The position numbers were made by a program, and so were the translations under genes. Below, in pieces: positions 16,519 through 24,800 of a stretch of 33,510 bases of DNA. This stretch comes from Oscillospiraceae bacterium (GTDB taxonomy: Bacteria > Bacillota > Clostridia > Oscillospirales > Ruminococcaceae), in NCBI GenBank assembly GCA_021202155.1, contig JAJQDP010000021.1:1-33510 (forward strand), read 5' to 3'. Below the pieces are notes generated by a model. It saw only the letters and a list, made by a program, of their open reading frames with translations, did no database searches and was not told where the DNA came from. Position 1 is the stretch's first letter. Each line of letters opens with the position of its first letter.

Positions 16519-17142
16519 TTATCTCTGCAGAATCGGGCTGGTTGGGAACTGACCGTTCTTGAGCTCGATGCGGTTTGCCATGGAGGCGCAGACGTGCTTG
16601 TCGAAGGTCTTTTTATCCACGAGCGGATTCTGGCAGCAGATTTTGGTCGCGGGTTCATTTTTCATATCCGTCATATAGATACCGAGCTGGCTGAGAGCCA
16701 CCTCAAACTGCATGGCGGACTTTTTGCCGAAGGAAAGGACGAAGTCTCTGCCGTCATGGCAGATGAACCGGAAGACTCTCTCGGGCTTTTTCCCTTTCAA
16801 AGGGTACGGATGCTGAACGACCGAGACCTCTGTCAGGTCATAGAAACCATGAGGCGACAACGAGCTTACCGCCGAGTCGGCAAGACCTCCGACTACCGCT
16901 CCCAATACTCCGAACGAAGCCATCCCAACGCCTGTTCCTGCGCCGTTACTTCCCTTCTTGGCTATAAGATAGCAGTTACTGGTCAGGACGAGCTCTGTGT
17001 TGTTATAGCCTTTCGACTTGCGCATGCCGTAATAGAAGCAACCGATTCCGAAAAATGCCGTATTCCCGCAAGCCCTGCAAACTCCGTTTTCCTGCAGAAC
17101 GCTCCCGCAATACTGACAGGTTTTGATTTTAACCTTGCTCAT
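16519..17142 (-). CDS. Zinc-ribbon protein with Gly-rich hydrophobic segment
   Basis: A 207-residue protein. Cys9-x2-Cys12 and Cys22-x2-Cys25 form an N-terminal zinc ribbon. Residues 64-92 are a Gly/Ala-rich hydrophobic stretch that could insert into the membrane. Then comes a beta-rich region (100-150, VFRFICHDGRDFVLSFGKK) that looks like a small PH-like fold, and a Cys-containing tail. No function assigned. Its kind of zinc ribbon is the same as in the kinases upstream. ATG at 17142 with AAGGGAG seven bases before it. First gene of a two-gene unit under one of the five shared CTACGG promoters. Confidence 0.8.
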   Translation of the reverse strand: MSKVKIKTCQYCGSVLQENGVCRACGNTAFFGIGCFYYGMRKSKGYNNTELVLTSNCYLIAKKGSNGAGTGVGMASFGVLGAVVGGLADSAVSSLSPHGFYDLTEVSVVQHPYPLKGKKPERVFRFICHDGRDFVLSFGKKSAMQFEVALSQLGIYMTDMKNEPATKICCQNPLVDKKTFDKHVCASMANRIELKNGQFPTSPILQR

Positions 17143-17197
17143 ACAAATTCTCCCTTAGTTTAGATTCCGTCCGCGGTCTCCCGCTTCCGATGTTTCT

Positions 17198-17238
17198 ATT
17201 ATATCATCCAGGACACTTCCCCCGTAGTTTCAGTTTTC
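17198..17238 (-). promoter_or_regulatory. CTACGG-type promoter A (zinc-ribbon unit)
   Basis: On the minus strand GAAAACTGAAACTACGG (17238-17222), then 18 bp, then TATAAT (17203-17198). The start codon is about 56 bp further on. The element takes the -35 position; no TTGACA-like box is present. Confidence 0.85.
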
Positions 17239-17243
17239 CCGAC

Positions 17244-17288
17244 AAAACGACAGCCGCTGGGGCTTTAAACCTCGGCGGCTTGTCGTTT
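17244..17288 (-). terminator. Terminator of the 28-17 kb kinase operon
   Basis: Downstream of the stop at 17341, minus-strand AACGACAAGCCGC pairs with GCGGCTGTCGTT (about 17287-17246) and TTTTG follows. It sits immediately upstream of promoter A. Confidence 0.65.
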
Positions 17289-17340
17289 ATTCAGAAAGAA
17301 AACACGCATCCGGTGGGAAGCCGGAGGTGGGAACTATCTA

Positions 17341-19860
17341 TCATTCACTACTTACCCTGACTACTTCAACCTTGGTGAGGTTAGCATAGCTTTCGTCTCT
17401 ACCTGCCCACCAGTTCAAAACAACACCATTTTTAACATCGCAGTCTGCTTCTTCAAAAGCTTCTTTTATGTCCACAAGCGATACAGTTATTACTCCGCTT
17501 TCAGATACAGTAAGATATTCTCCACTCGGTGTAGGGCGATCTAAGGCTCCTATAACGAAATCGAAATTCGACCACTCAAACGGAGTTATTCCTACCGGTC
17601 CCCAACCGATATAATCATCATCGATAAGGTCATAGTAGATGTACAAGTATAGTTCCGGGTCGGAGAAGTCGTAATCCTGCAAGAAATCAAGCAACCCAGT
17701 TTCAGTCATTTTTTCGCTGTATAACACCGTTGTAGTAACTACCTTTGCTTTCTCAGTCGTGGTAGGAGTTGTGGTAGTAGCCGCAGTTGTAGTTGTCGCT
17801 GCGGTTGTGGTAGTGGCTGGCGTCGTGGTTGTCGCCTTTGTCGTCGTGGTCGCGGGCGTGGTGGTTGTAGCCTTAGTTGTGGTTGTGGCGGGTGTGGTGG
17901 TCGTAGCTTCTGTTGTTGTAGTCGTGGGAGTGGTGACGGTGGTAGTTGTGGTGGTCACGGCGGGCTCAGTTTCCTTGACGAGCAAGCCGTAAGAATTCAC
18001 ATATGTCACCTCATCCTCGCTGATGCCGCAACCGTAAAACATGCTATCACTATATGTGACATTGGTCGCGAAATCGCTCGAAACTATTAGCTCTTGGAGG
18101 GACGTGCAGTCGTAAAACATGCGGGTCATGTCGGTTACATTGGCGGTGTCAAACTCTCTCAGATCAAGCGAAGTGAGTGCCTTGCAGTCATAGAACATGC
18201 TGTCCATCGATGTAACGTTACTGGTGTCGAAGGTGCTGAGGTCAAGCTCCATGAGGGATTCACAGCGGGAGAACATGCCGGACATGTCGGTGACACTGCC
18301 GGTGTCGAGCTGGCTTACATCCACCATCTCAAGAGACGAACAGCTCTCAAACATGCTTGCCATGTCGCTGACGCTGGAGGTGTCGATGTAGCCAAAATCG
18401 ACGCTCTTGAGCGATTCACAGCCCAAGAACAACCCGTACATGTCTGTGACGCCCGACGTGTCAAGACTGCCGAAGTCGACCGATTCGAGCGAGGTATAGT
18501 CCCAGAAGAGCTCATACATGCTTTCGTCCGCAATAACTCCGCCGTCTGCGGCTATGTAAAGGTGACCGTCAATAACCCACGCGAGGACGCTTCCGTCGTC
18601 TTCAAGCGAGAAGTCCCACGCTTCATCCGGGGCGGCATCGGTGAAATTGAGGAAGCTTATCCCGGTGATGTCTTTACTTTCGTAGTAGTTGTTGCTTCTT
18701 ATAAGGCTGTTGTCAAGGATTCGGGAAGAACTCAGCTCGTCGACAGCTATTATTTCGTCTTCTTCTGTCGGGTCAACTGGCTCGGAATCATCCCTCAGGA
18801 CAAGCCAGTAGACAAGCAGAACGGCGGCTATAGCTATAATGCCTGATACTATTGCTATAGTGATTATCAGGGCGGTATGATCTTTCTTTACGGGTATTGT
18901 CTCCTGCTTCTCACTATAGAAGTCGTTTCCGAACTCTTCCACCGACTGATACCTGTCCGCTCTCCTGACGGCGAGAGCCTTCATCAGGGCTTTTTCCTGC
19001 TGAGGGGTGAGGTTCGCACCGTACTTGTTCGGGAAAACTATCTCGTCCTCGGTGATTCGGTCGGTCGCTCTTGGCGGGGCGACGCCGGTGAGGCAATAGT
19101 AGATGGAAGCCGCCAGGGCATAGACGTCCGTCCAGGGTCCCTGACCCTTGTATTGATACTGCTCAAGGGGCGCGTAGCCGTGCTTAAGAGTGATTGTCTG
19201 GGTTTCAGAGCCGGCGGAGATGTCCTTCGCACAGCCGAAGTCAAGGAGCTTGATGCTCCCGTTTTCAATCATCAGGTTGTCCGGGCTGATGTCGCGATGG
19301 ATGAGCCCGAGCTCGTGCATCCGCTTCAACGCCTCGAACATCGGCTTTATCATCGGGAGGAGCTCCGAGGCGGGAATCTTCCCTCCCCTTTCGGCGGTCA
19401 ACGCCTTAAGGGTCGTGCCCTCGACATACTCCATGACGATGTAGGCGGTGTTATTCTCCTCGAAATAGTCCCTGACAGCCACGATATGCGGCTGGCGGTC
19501 AAGGAGAGCCATCGTCTTTGCTTCACGGATGAATTTTTCCTTGCCGCGCAGGAAGCTGTCCCGGCTCGCAGAAACGCTGTAGACCTCCGGAGATACGGAC
19601 GAGGTTCTTGCGGCGTTGCCGGTGGGATAGTACTCCTTGATGGCGATTTTAAGCCCAAGCTTGAGTTCCCGCCCGACATAAGTTATGCCGAAGCCACCCT
19701 CACCAAGGACTCGCCCGACAAGGTATCTCCCCTGCAGAACAGTCCCCGGCAAAAGCTGGTGCGGCGCGGAAACATAGTTCCCTTCATTCAAGCCGCAAGG
19801 GCAAGACCCATCAGCACCCAATGGAGACATACAATATTTGCAAAACTTCAATTCGTCCAC
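17341..19860 (-). CDS. Receptor-like Ser/Thr protein kinase with DUF285 repeats and C-terminal beta module
   Basis: An 839-residue transmembrane kinase. Order: degenerate zinc ribbon (Cys7, Cys10, Cys20, Cys22), Hanks-type kinase domain about 46-315 (Gly loop GEGGFG, Lys75, HRD 188-190, DFG 207-209, GYAPLEQY activation-segment end), short linker, membrane helix 329-354, then an ectodomain with four or five BspA/DUF285-type leucine-rich repeats (443-612, unit like FDTSNVTSMDSMFYDC), a Thr-rich linker (636-702) and a 130-residue C-terminal beta-rich module (706-839) resembling carbohydrate-binding modules. The kinase faces the cytoplasm and the repeats face outside. The catalytic loop is HRDISPDN, Ser for the usual Lys. 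GTG start (19860) with GGGAG nine bases upstream. Last gene of a long operon. Confidence 0.92.
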   Translation of the reverse strand: MDELKFCKYCMSPLGADGSCPCGLNEGNYVSAPHQLLPGTVLQGRYLVGRVLGEGGFGITYVGRELKLGLKIAIKEYYPTGNAARTSSVSPEVYSVSASRDSFLRGKEKFIREAKTMALLDRQPHIVAVRDYFEENNTAYIVMEYVEGTTLKALTAERGGKIPASELLPMIKPMFEALKRMHELGLIHRDISPDNLMIENGSIKLLDFGCAKDISAGSETQTITLKHGYAPLEQYQYKGQGPWTDVYALAASIYYCLTGVAPPRATDRITEDEIVFPNKYGANLTPQQEKALMKALAVRRADRYQSVEEFGNDFYSEKQETIPVKKDHTALIITIAIVSGIIAIAAVLLVYWLVLRDDSEPVDPTEEDEIIAVDELSSSRILDNSLIRSNNYYESKDITGISFLNFTDAAPDEAWDFSLEDDGSVLAWVIDGHLYIAADGGVIADESMYELFWDYTSLESVDFGSLDTSGVTDMYGLFLGCESLKSVDFGYIDTSSVSDMASMFESCSSLEMVDVSQLDTGSVTDMSGMFSRCESLMELDLSTFDTSNVTSMDSMFYDCKALTSLDLREFDTANVTDMTRMFYDCTSLQELIVSSDFATNVTYSDSMFYGCGISEDEVTYVNSYGLLVKETEPAVTTTTTTVTTPTTTTTEATTTTPATTTTKATTTTPATTTTKATTTTPATTTTAATTTTAATTTTPTTTEKAKVVTTTVLYSEKMTETGLLDFLQDYDFSDPELYLYIYYDLIDDDYIGWGPVGITPFEWSNFDFVIGALDRPTPSGEYLTVSESGVITVSLVDIKEAFEEADCDVKNGVVLNWWAGRDESYANLTKVEVVRVSSE
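17755..17955 (-). repeat. Thr-rich tandem coding repeat in kinase ectodomain
   Basis: Residues 636-702 are blocks of TTTT alternating with PA, KA, EA or AA (unit KATTTTPATTTT). The DNA is a degenerate GT-rich tandem array on the plus strand and likely varies in copy number between strains. Confidence 0.85.
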
Positions 19861-19880
19861 GTAGCTCCGCTCCCTATTAT

Positions 19881-22800
19881 TTACTGCAATTCGACTAATG
19901 CCACCTTATAGACTCCGTCCTCGTCCGCAAGCTTGTTCCCAGTGTAGAAGAAAAAGCCGTCGGAAACGCTCCAACCGAGCTCTTCTGCTCTTGATTTAAG
20001 AACCGTCAAAGGAACATAAATATAACCGGAATCACTATATGTCAGGTGGTATACCTGCGCATTATCGCCATTCTCATCTCCGACATAGATAACCCCAACC
20101 TCATAGCCTTCGGTGGCTCTCTTCTCGTCGTAGTAGATGCAGAGATACAGGTTTTCGTCCGAGAATTCGACGTCGTTTTCATCCAAAATGCTGAGCTCCA
20201 GGTCATACCAATTAGACTCGGCGACTGTTAAGAAGTCACCGCTTATTTCAGAATCAAACATCTCTACCGTTACAGTAACCTTTGAATCAGGCATGACAAA
20301 CGAGTACGTATACCGAAGAGTATCCGCCCAGACATCGGTCGTGCCCCTTTCAAAGGCGACTGCCGTCACCTCAAGGGCATTACCGTCACTATCCGTGACG
20401 GTAAGCTCCTTAAGCTGATATTCGTATGTTGAAGTAATTTCAAGCTCGACAACCTCGCCAGCAACAGTACTACTGTAGCTGACGTTTGCTTCCCCTCCGA
20501 CAACCTCAGTGTCGACACGGGAAACTACCTCAAAGCTCTTGAACACCGTGCCTTCGTCGCACTGGACGCTGACAGTGTTTATGTCATAGATACTATATCC
20601 GTTTCGCTCGATAGCGTCCAAGAGGTCGGCGCATGAGATGGAATAGGTATACGTGCCGTCGTCGTTGACTGTGACGGTTATGATGGGCTCGCTTTCCTCA
20701 TAGTCGTATACAGTATGAAGGACAAGCCAGGCGTAGCCATCATTTCTGAATCTGACAAAGAGCATAAATTCATCAGGAAGATCATAGGAGGTAATTTCAA
20801 GGTAGGTGTTCTCTCCTGTCACTGCCGCGACGAACTCCCTCCAGAGATCGCCCCATTCGTGCATGAAAACTGCATTTCCAAGAAGGAACTGTCCATCCAT
20901 TTCGGTATACTGCTCGCCGGCGGTGAGACCGTCAATAGCTCTGACTGTGAGGCGGTTGCCGTACTGGTCCACAACCCCGTCGGTTTCGGTCAATACCCAC
21001 GGATATGAGACCTCGGCTTCGTCCATCACGACGTTATAGACCTCAATCCTGACTACATCATCGACGGAGAAATCGTAGTCGCCGATAACATGCGCTTCAA
21101 GATTTGTAACACGTCCGACAATTGATGATTCATATCCTTCTACCTCAATCGTCGCTGATTTGCTTATTATAAGCTCATCATTGACGTAAACATTGTATCT
21201 GAAGGTCGCACCCTCGTCCATGGACATGACGTTGCCGATTACGATTTCAAAGCCATCAAGTGCTCTTATATTGTCAATACCATACGGGCTATACATCAGA
21301 TCCTGAATTGTAAATTCAAGCTCTAAATTACCGATTCCCGAGTCATCACCTGTGTACCAGACATTCCAATCCTCGGTATACCCACGAACACATACTATCC
21401 AGTGGTTGGTTATTGGGGAGGATTCAAAAACCTCTGTAGCGGTTTCGACCTCTTGTTCAATTCCGGAATTGATGTCGGCGATTTCTTCTGCCTCTGCTTC
21501 TGTGCTACCCACTCTGTACGTCACCGAGATAAGCGAGAACTCTCCGCTTTCGGCGGCGTTTACGAGGGCTATGTGGGCGATGGGTTTGGTGGGGTCAAGG
21601 GTGAGACTCAGGCTTGTACCGAAAGTATAGCCGGTGTCTGCGGTGTTGCCGACGGTGGTGCCGTCAGCGTAGGTCACTTCAAGCTTGAGGGTGTACATAT
21701 CGGAGAAGTAGATTTTTATGTATTCAAGGTAAACCTCGTCCGTGAAATCCCAGCCGATGGCTGAATAGCTGGCATCATAGGTAATGGTTCTGGTGTAGGC
21801 GTCGTAGCTCACTTCGCCTTCCTGATATGTTCCTATGCTAACTCCTTCAATCGGAAGCCAGTTCTCTGTTGAATAGCCTGACTGTCCGCCGGAATTTTCA
21901 CCGCTCCCCGTCCCGACTACTGCGAAAACTATGCCCACAGCGGCGAGGACGATGACTATTATGATGGCTATGACGGCTATGATGAGAGGCTTTTTGGAGG
22001 GTTTGGACTCTTCTTCGGGAGCGGGTCTGTCCTCGGTGGAGTCGTTGACCTGGGCTTCGGTGATGGCGACGTCGTCGGTGACAGGGGCTGTCACGCTGAA
22101 TGGTGTCGCTGGTTCCATAGCCTGCTCCGAGGTCGGCTCCTCCGGGACTTCCGGAGTCTCAAAAAGCCGCTCTCGGACGGTCTTTTCCATGCCGGTGAGC
22201 TTTTTATCTCTTTTTCTGCGGACTGCGGGAGTCGGCGCGCGTTTCACCGGCTTTTCGGGAGTTTGAACCGCCTCCGCAGTTGTGGTTTCGGTGTTGTAGA
22301 GTGCGCCGTAGAACTCCTTCATCGTCTTGAAGCGGTCGGCGGGTCTCACGGCAAGAGCCTTCATAAGGGCGTCCTCCTGCCGGTCGTTAATCTTGACACC
22401 AAGCTTGTGCGGAGGAGTGATGTTGTCCTCCATGATTCTGTCGGTCGAGCGCGGAGGAGCGTTGCCGGTGAGGCAGTAGTATATCGACGCGCCAAAGGCA
22501 TAGACATCCGTCCACGGTCCCTGATAACTGCTCATCTGATACTGCTCAAAGGGCGAGTAGCCATGCTTTAAGATAAGCGTCTGGGTCTGCTGGTTGACTT
22601 GCGTGCTGTCGGTGACGTCCTTGGCACAGCCGAAATCAAGAAGCTTGATGTCGCCGTTTTCGAGCATGAGATTATCGGGGCTGATGTCCCGGTGAATGAG
22701 CCCCAAGGCGTGCATATGGTGAATCGCGCCGAACATCGGCTTAATCATATCGAAAAGCTCGTCCGCGGGAATCCTGCCGCCGCGTTGCTTGGTGAGCTCC

Positions 22801-23258
22801 TTGAGGGTTGTCCCCTCGATGTACTCCATGACGATATAGGCGGTGTTGTTCTCCTGGAAGTAGTCCTTGACGCTGACAATATGCGGGTCTTTTTCGAGCT
22901 TTCCCATCGTCCTTGCTTCCTGCAGGAACTTGGACTTGCCCTTCTCATAGGTGCCGGTTGTCCTTGATGAACTACTCACCGTTATCGACTCAAGATTGTT
23001 TCTTGCGGCGTTTCCGACGGGATAGTATTCCTTGACGGCGATTTTGACGCCGAGACGGGTGTCACGTCCGACATAGGTGATTCCGAATCCTCCCTCGCCA
23101 AGGACTCTGCCGATAAGGTATCTGTCCTGGAGAACCGTCCCCGGGAGGAGGTGATGCGGCGCAGGGACATAGCTTCCCTCCGTCAATCCGCAGGCGGGAC
23201 AAACCCCGTTCTCGTTGACAGGTGTCATACAGTATGGACAATATCTCGTTTCATCCAT
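19881..23258 (-). CDS. Receptor-like Ser/Thr protein kinase with 675-residue ectodomain
   Basis: An 1125-residue transmembrane kinase. Zinc ribbon Cys7-x2-Cys10, Cys20-x2-Cys23; kinase domain about 47-320 with GEGGFG, Lys76, HRDISPDN (189-196), DFG 208-210 and GYSPFEQY; a 100-residue basic then acidic linker (325-422); membrane helix 424-447; then the ectodomain. Within it, about 470-585 is a beta-sandwich of carbohydrate-binding type (TRTITYDASYSAIGWDF); 590-950 is beta-rich and unassigned; about 958-1012 is a bacterial repeat module (YSFVMPDSKVTVTVEMF); 1013-1125 matches the C-terminal module of the next kinase (YLCIYYD against YLYIYYD). ATG with AAAGGAG nine bases upstream. It lies 20 bp upstream of its sister kinase in the same operon. 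Confidence 0.92.
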   Translation of the reverse strand: MDETRYCPYCMTPVNENGVCPACGLTEGSYVPAPHHLLPGTVLQDRYLIGRVLGEGGFGITYVGRDTRLGVKIAVKEYYPVGNAARNNLESITVSSSSRTTGTYEKGKSKFLQEARTMGKLEKDPHIVSVKDYFQENNTAYIVMEYIEGTTLKELTKQRGGRIPADELFDMIKPMFGAIHHMHALGLIHRDISPDNLMLENGDIKLLDFGCAKDVTDSTQVNQQTQTLILKHGYSPFEQYQMSSYQGPWTDVYAFGASIYYCLTGNAPPRSTDRIMEDNITPPHKLGVKINDRQEDALMKALAVRPADRFKTMKEFYGALYNTETTTAEAVQTPEKPVKRAPTPAVRRKRDKKLTGMEKTVRERLFETPEVPEEPTSEQAMEPATPFSVTAPVTDDVAITEAQVNDSTEDRPAPEEESKPSKKPLIIAVIAIIIVIVLAAVGIVFAVVGTGSGENSGGQSGYSTENWLPIEGVSIGTYQEGEVSYDAYTRTITYDASYSAIGWDFTDEVYLEYIKIYFSDMYTLKLEVTYADGTTVGNTADTGYTFGTSLSLTLDPTKPIAHIALVNAAESGEFSLISVTYRVGSTEAEAEEIADINSGIEQEVETATEVFESSPITNHWIVCVRGYTEDWNVWYTGDDSGIGNLELEFTIQDLMYSPYGIDNIRALDGFEIVIGNVMSMDEGATFRYNVYVNDELIISKSATIEVEGYESSIVGRVTNLEAHVIGDYDFSVDDVVRIEVYNVVMDEAEVSYPWVLTETDGVVDQYGNRLTVRAIDGLTAGEQYTEMDGQFLLGNAVFMHEWGDLWREFVAAVTGENTYLEITSYDLPDEFMLFVRFRNDGYAWLVLHTVYDYEESEPIITVTVNDDGTYTYSISCADLLDAIERNGYSIYDINTVSVQCDEGTVFKSFEVVSRVDTEVVGGEANVSYSSTVAGEVVELEITSTYEYQLKELTVTDSDGNALEVTAVAFERGTTDVWADTLRYTYSFVMPDSKVTVTVEMFDSEISGDFLTVAESNWYDLELSILDENDVEFSDENLYLCIYYDEKRATEGYEVGVIYVGDENGDNAQVYHLTYSDSGYIYVPLTVLKSRAEELGWSVSDGFFFYTGNKLADEDGVYKVALVELQ

Positions 23259-23328
23259 TTGAATCTGCTCCTTTGGGAATATTTATGGTTTCTGTAATCA
23301 TTCAAGACTGCTTCCTGTAAATCACACG

Positions 23329-23358
23329 CCCAAGCCGAGGGGTAGCCCTCAGCTTGGG
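23329..23358 (-). other. Intergenic hairpin between two kinase genes
   Basis: CCCAAGC-C-GAGG (23329-23340) pairs with CCTC-A-GCTTGGG (23347-23358), one mismatch, loop of six. On the minus strand no T run follows, so it looks like an RNA stability or processing hairpin, or a weak attenuator, inside a 123-bp gap. Confidence 0.55.
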
Positions 23359-23381
23359 GTTATATAGAATCAGCCCTTCCA

Positions 23382-24665
23382 CTATTGACCGTTCTTGTAA
23401 ATTCTATAGGAGAAGAAGATTGTACCCACTATGCCGACGATTGCGAATATCAAGCCAGCACCCACTTCGCCCGCCATCAGTGCGACGCCGAGTATAAACA
23501 GCACTGCGCACACTACCACAAATACGAGGTTCAGCGATGTTCTTGACGAATTGGTGCCGCCATTAATCTGACCGCCAATCTGACTTCCGCCATTCTGAGT
23601 GCCATTATGTCCGTTAATCCCGGTGCCTGTTTCTGTTTCGTCCTTGCCGGGGATAACTATCGTATCGCTACCGTTATCGGTGGTGTGACCATCATCATGC
23701 TCTCCGATTATGACGGTTTCGTGATGATCGTCAATCGGCGGTGGCGGTGGTGGAGGCGGCGGAGCGATAGGTTTGTCGTTCCACGGGAATTCCTTGATGA
23801 ACATACCCATCGTTCTGTATCTCGGGTTCTTTCCGGGAGTTTTAGCCGTCGGAGGCTGGACTGCAAGTCCGCGTAAGAGAACCACCTGCTGTCTCTCGGT
23901 GAGACCTGCGCCATACTGGTTAGGCGGGACTATCGGGTCGTCGTCAAGGCGGTTGATTGCCGCCGGCGGAACCTTGCCCGTAAGGCAATAGTAGAGCGTG
24001 GCGCAAGCACCGTAAACGTCGGTATATGTTCCCTGTCCGTGGCTCTGGTACTGCTCGATGGGAGCGAAGCCAGGCTTCAATAGCACCGTCATCGATTTAC
24101 CGTTCTCAACCGAACGCGCACTTCCGAAGTCGATGAGCTTGAGTCTGCCGTCGGTGGTAAGCATTATGTTGTCGGGTGCAATGTCTCTGTGCAGGAGTCC
24201 GATTGAGCTGTGCATCTTGTCGATGTCCTCAAGGAGAACCTTAAATTTCGGAAGAAACTCCTCCGCCTTGACTACTCCCTCTGTTCTGAGGAGATTCTTT
24301 AACGATATTCCCTCGATGAACTCCATAACGAGATAAGCCGTTCCATTTGCCTGGAAGTAGCTCAGTGCCTCGACTACCGACGAAATATTCCGAAGCTTCG
24401 CCAGTGATTTAGCCTCATCAAGGAAGCTCTGCATACCGCCCTGGAAAAGCCGTTCGTTTCCCTGGGTCGGCTGCACCGAGCCGTCCTGGCTTCTTTGCAT
24501 GTTGAGCTGTCTCGGGAAATACTCCTTGATGGCAACATGCTTGCCATCACTGCGGTGTGCGCTATAGGTGATTCCAAAGCCACCCTGACCCTTGACGTCG
24601 TCTATTGTATAGCTGTAATCCCAGTTCTCTAACTTGTAGTATACCGGCAATGTTTCATTATACAT
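23382..24665 (-). CDS. Membrane-anchored Ser/Thr protein kinase with C-terminal membrane hairpin
   Basis: A 427-residue kinase without zinc ribbon. Kinase domain about 18-295: GQGGFG (Gly loop), Lys47, HRDIAPDN (159-166), DFG 179-181, GFAPIEQY. A run of nine Pro (302-310), a linker rich in His, Asp, Gly and Asn (311-375), then two membrane helices (about 380-396 and 401-420) with almost no exterior part. The linker holds HHETVIIGE and SDTIVIPG, two TxxI motifs of the type FHA domains bind when Thr is phosphorylated. ATG with GGGAGG seven bases upstream. It has no receptor domain, so it is probably driven by the other kinases or by a partner protein. Confidence 0.93.
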   Translation of the reverse strand: MYNETLPVYYKLENWDYSYTIDDVKGQGGFGITYSAHRSDGKHVAIKEYFPRQLNMQRSQDGSVQPTQGNERLFQGGMQSFLDEAKSLAKLRNISSVVEALSYFQANGTAYLVMEFIEGISLKNLLRTEGVVKAEEFLPKFKVLLEDIDKMHSSIGLLHRDIAPDNIMLTTDGRLKLIDFGSARSVENGKSMTVLLKPGFAPIEQYQSHGQGTYTDVYGACATLYYCLTGKVPPAAINRLDDDPIVPPNQYGAGLTERQQVVLLRGLAVQPPTAKTPGKNPRYRTMGMFIKEFPWNDKPIAPPPPPPPPPIDDHHETVIIGEHDDGHTTDNGSDTIVIPGKDETETGTGINGHNGTQNGGSQIGGQINGGTNSSRTSLNLVFVVVCAVLFILGVALMAGEVGAGLIFAIVGIVGTIFFSYRIYKNGQ

Positions 24666-24715
24666 CCTGTCGCCTCCCTGCCCTGTAATCAGTGTTTTCT
24701 TTCATAGCCCGCTCC

Positions 24716-24799
24716 TTAGTCCGCGTCGGACATCATGGCGATGATGTCGTCAGCGGCGAGAGAAGTAAATATCGGGAGTAAACGCTTGAGCGCGTTCAT
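24716..24799 (-). CDS. Possible 27-residue small protein
   Basis: ATG at 24799 follows GGGAGG by 11 bases and lies two bases after the stop of the FHA protease gene. The frame reads MNALKRLLPIFTSL then AADDIIAMMSDAD and stops at 24716. It has a basic hydrophobic start and an acidic hydrophobic end, which suggests an amphipathic helix. It fills most of the 135-bp gap to the next kinase. It could be a real micro-protein or only a coupling leader. Confidence 0.4.
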   Translation of the reverse strand: MNALKRLLPIFTSLAADDIIAMMSDAD

Positions 24800-24800
24800 A

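Noticed and set aside
17759-17992. Val-rich plus-strand frame
   Set aside because: It is the antisense reading of the Thr-rich repeat (GT-rich strand) and has no independent support.
24658-24705. 15-residue minus-strand frame MKENTDYRAGRRQDV
   Set aside because: It covers the ribosome-binding site of the kinase gene and overlaps its start; more likely chance reading of a leader.
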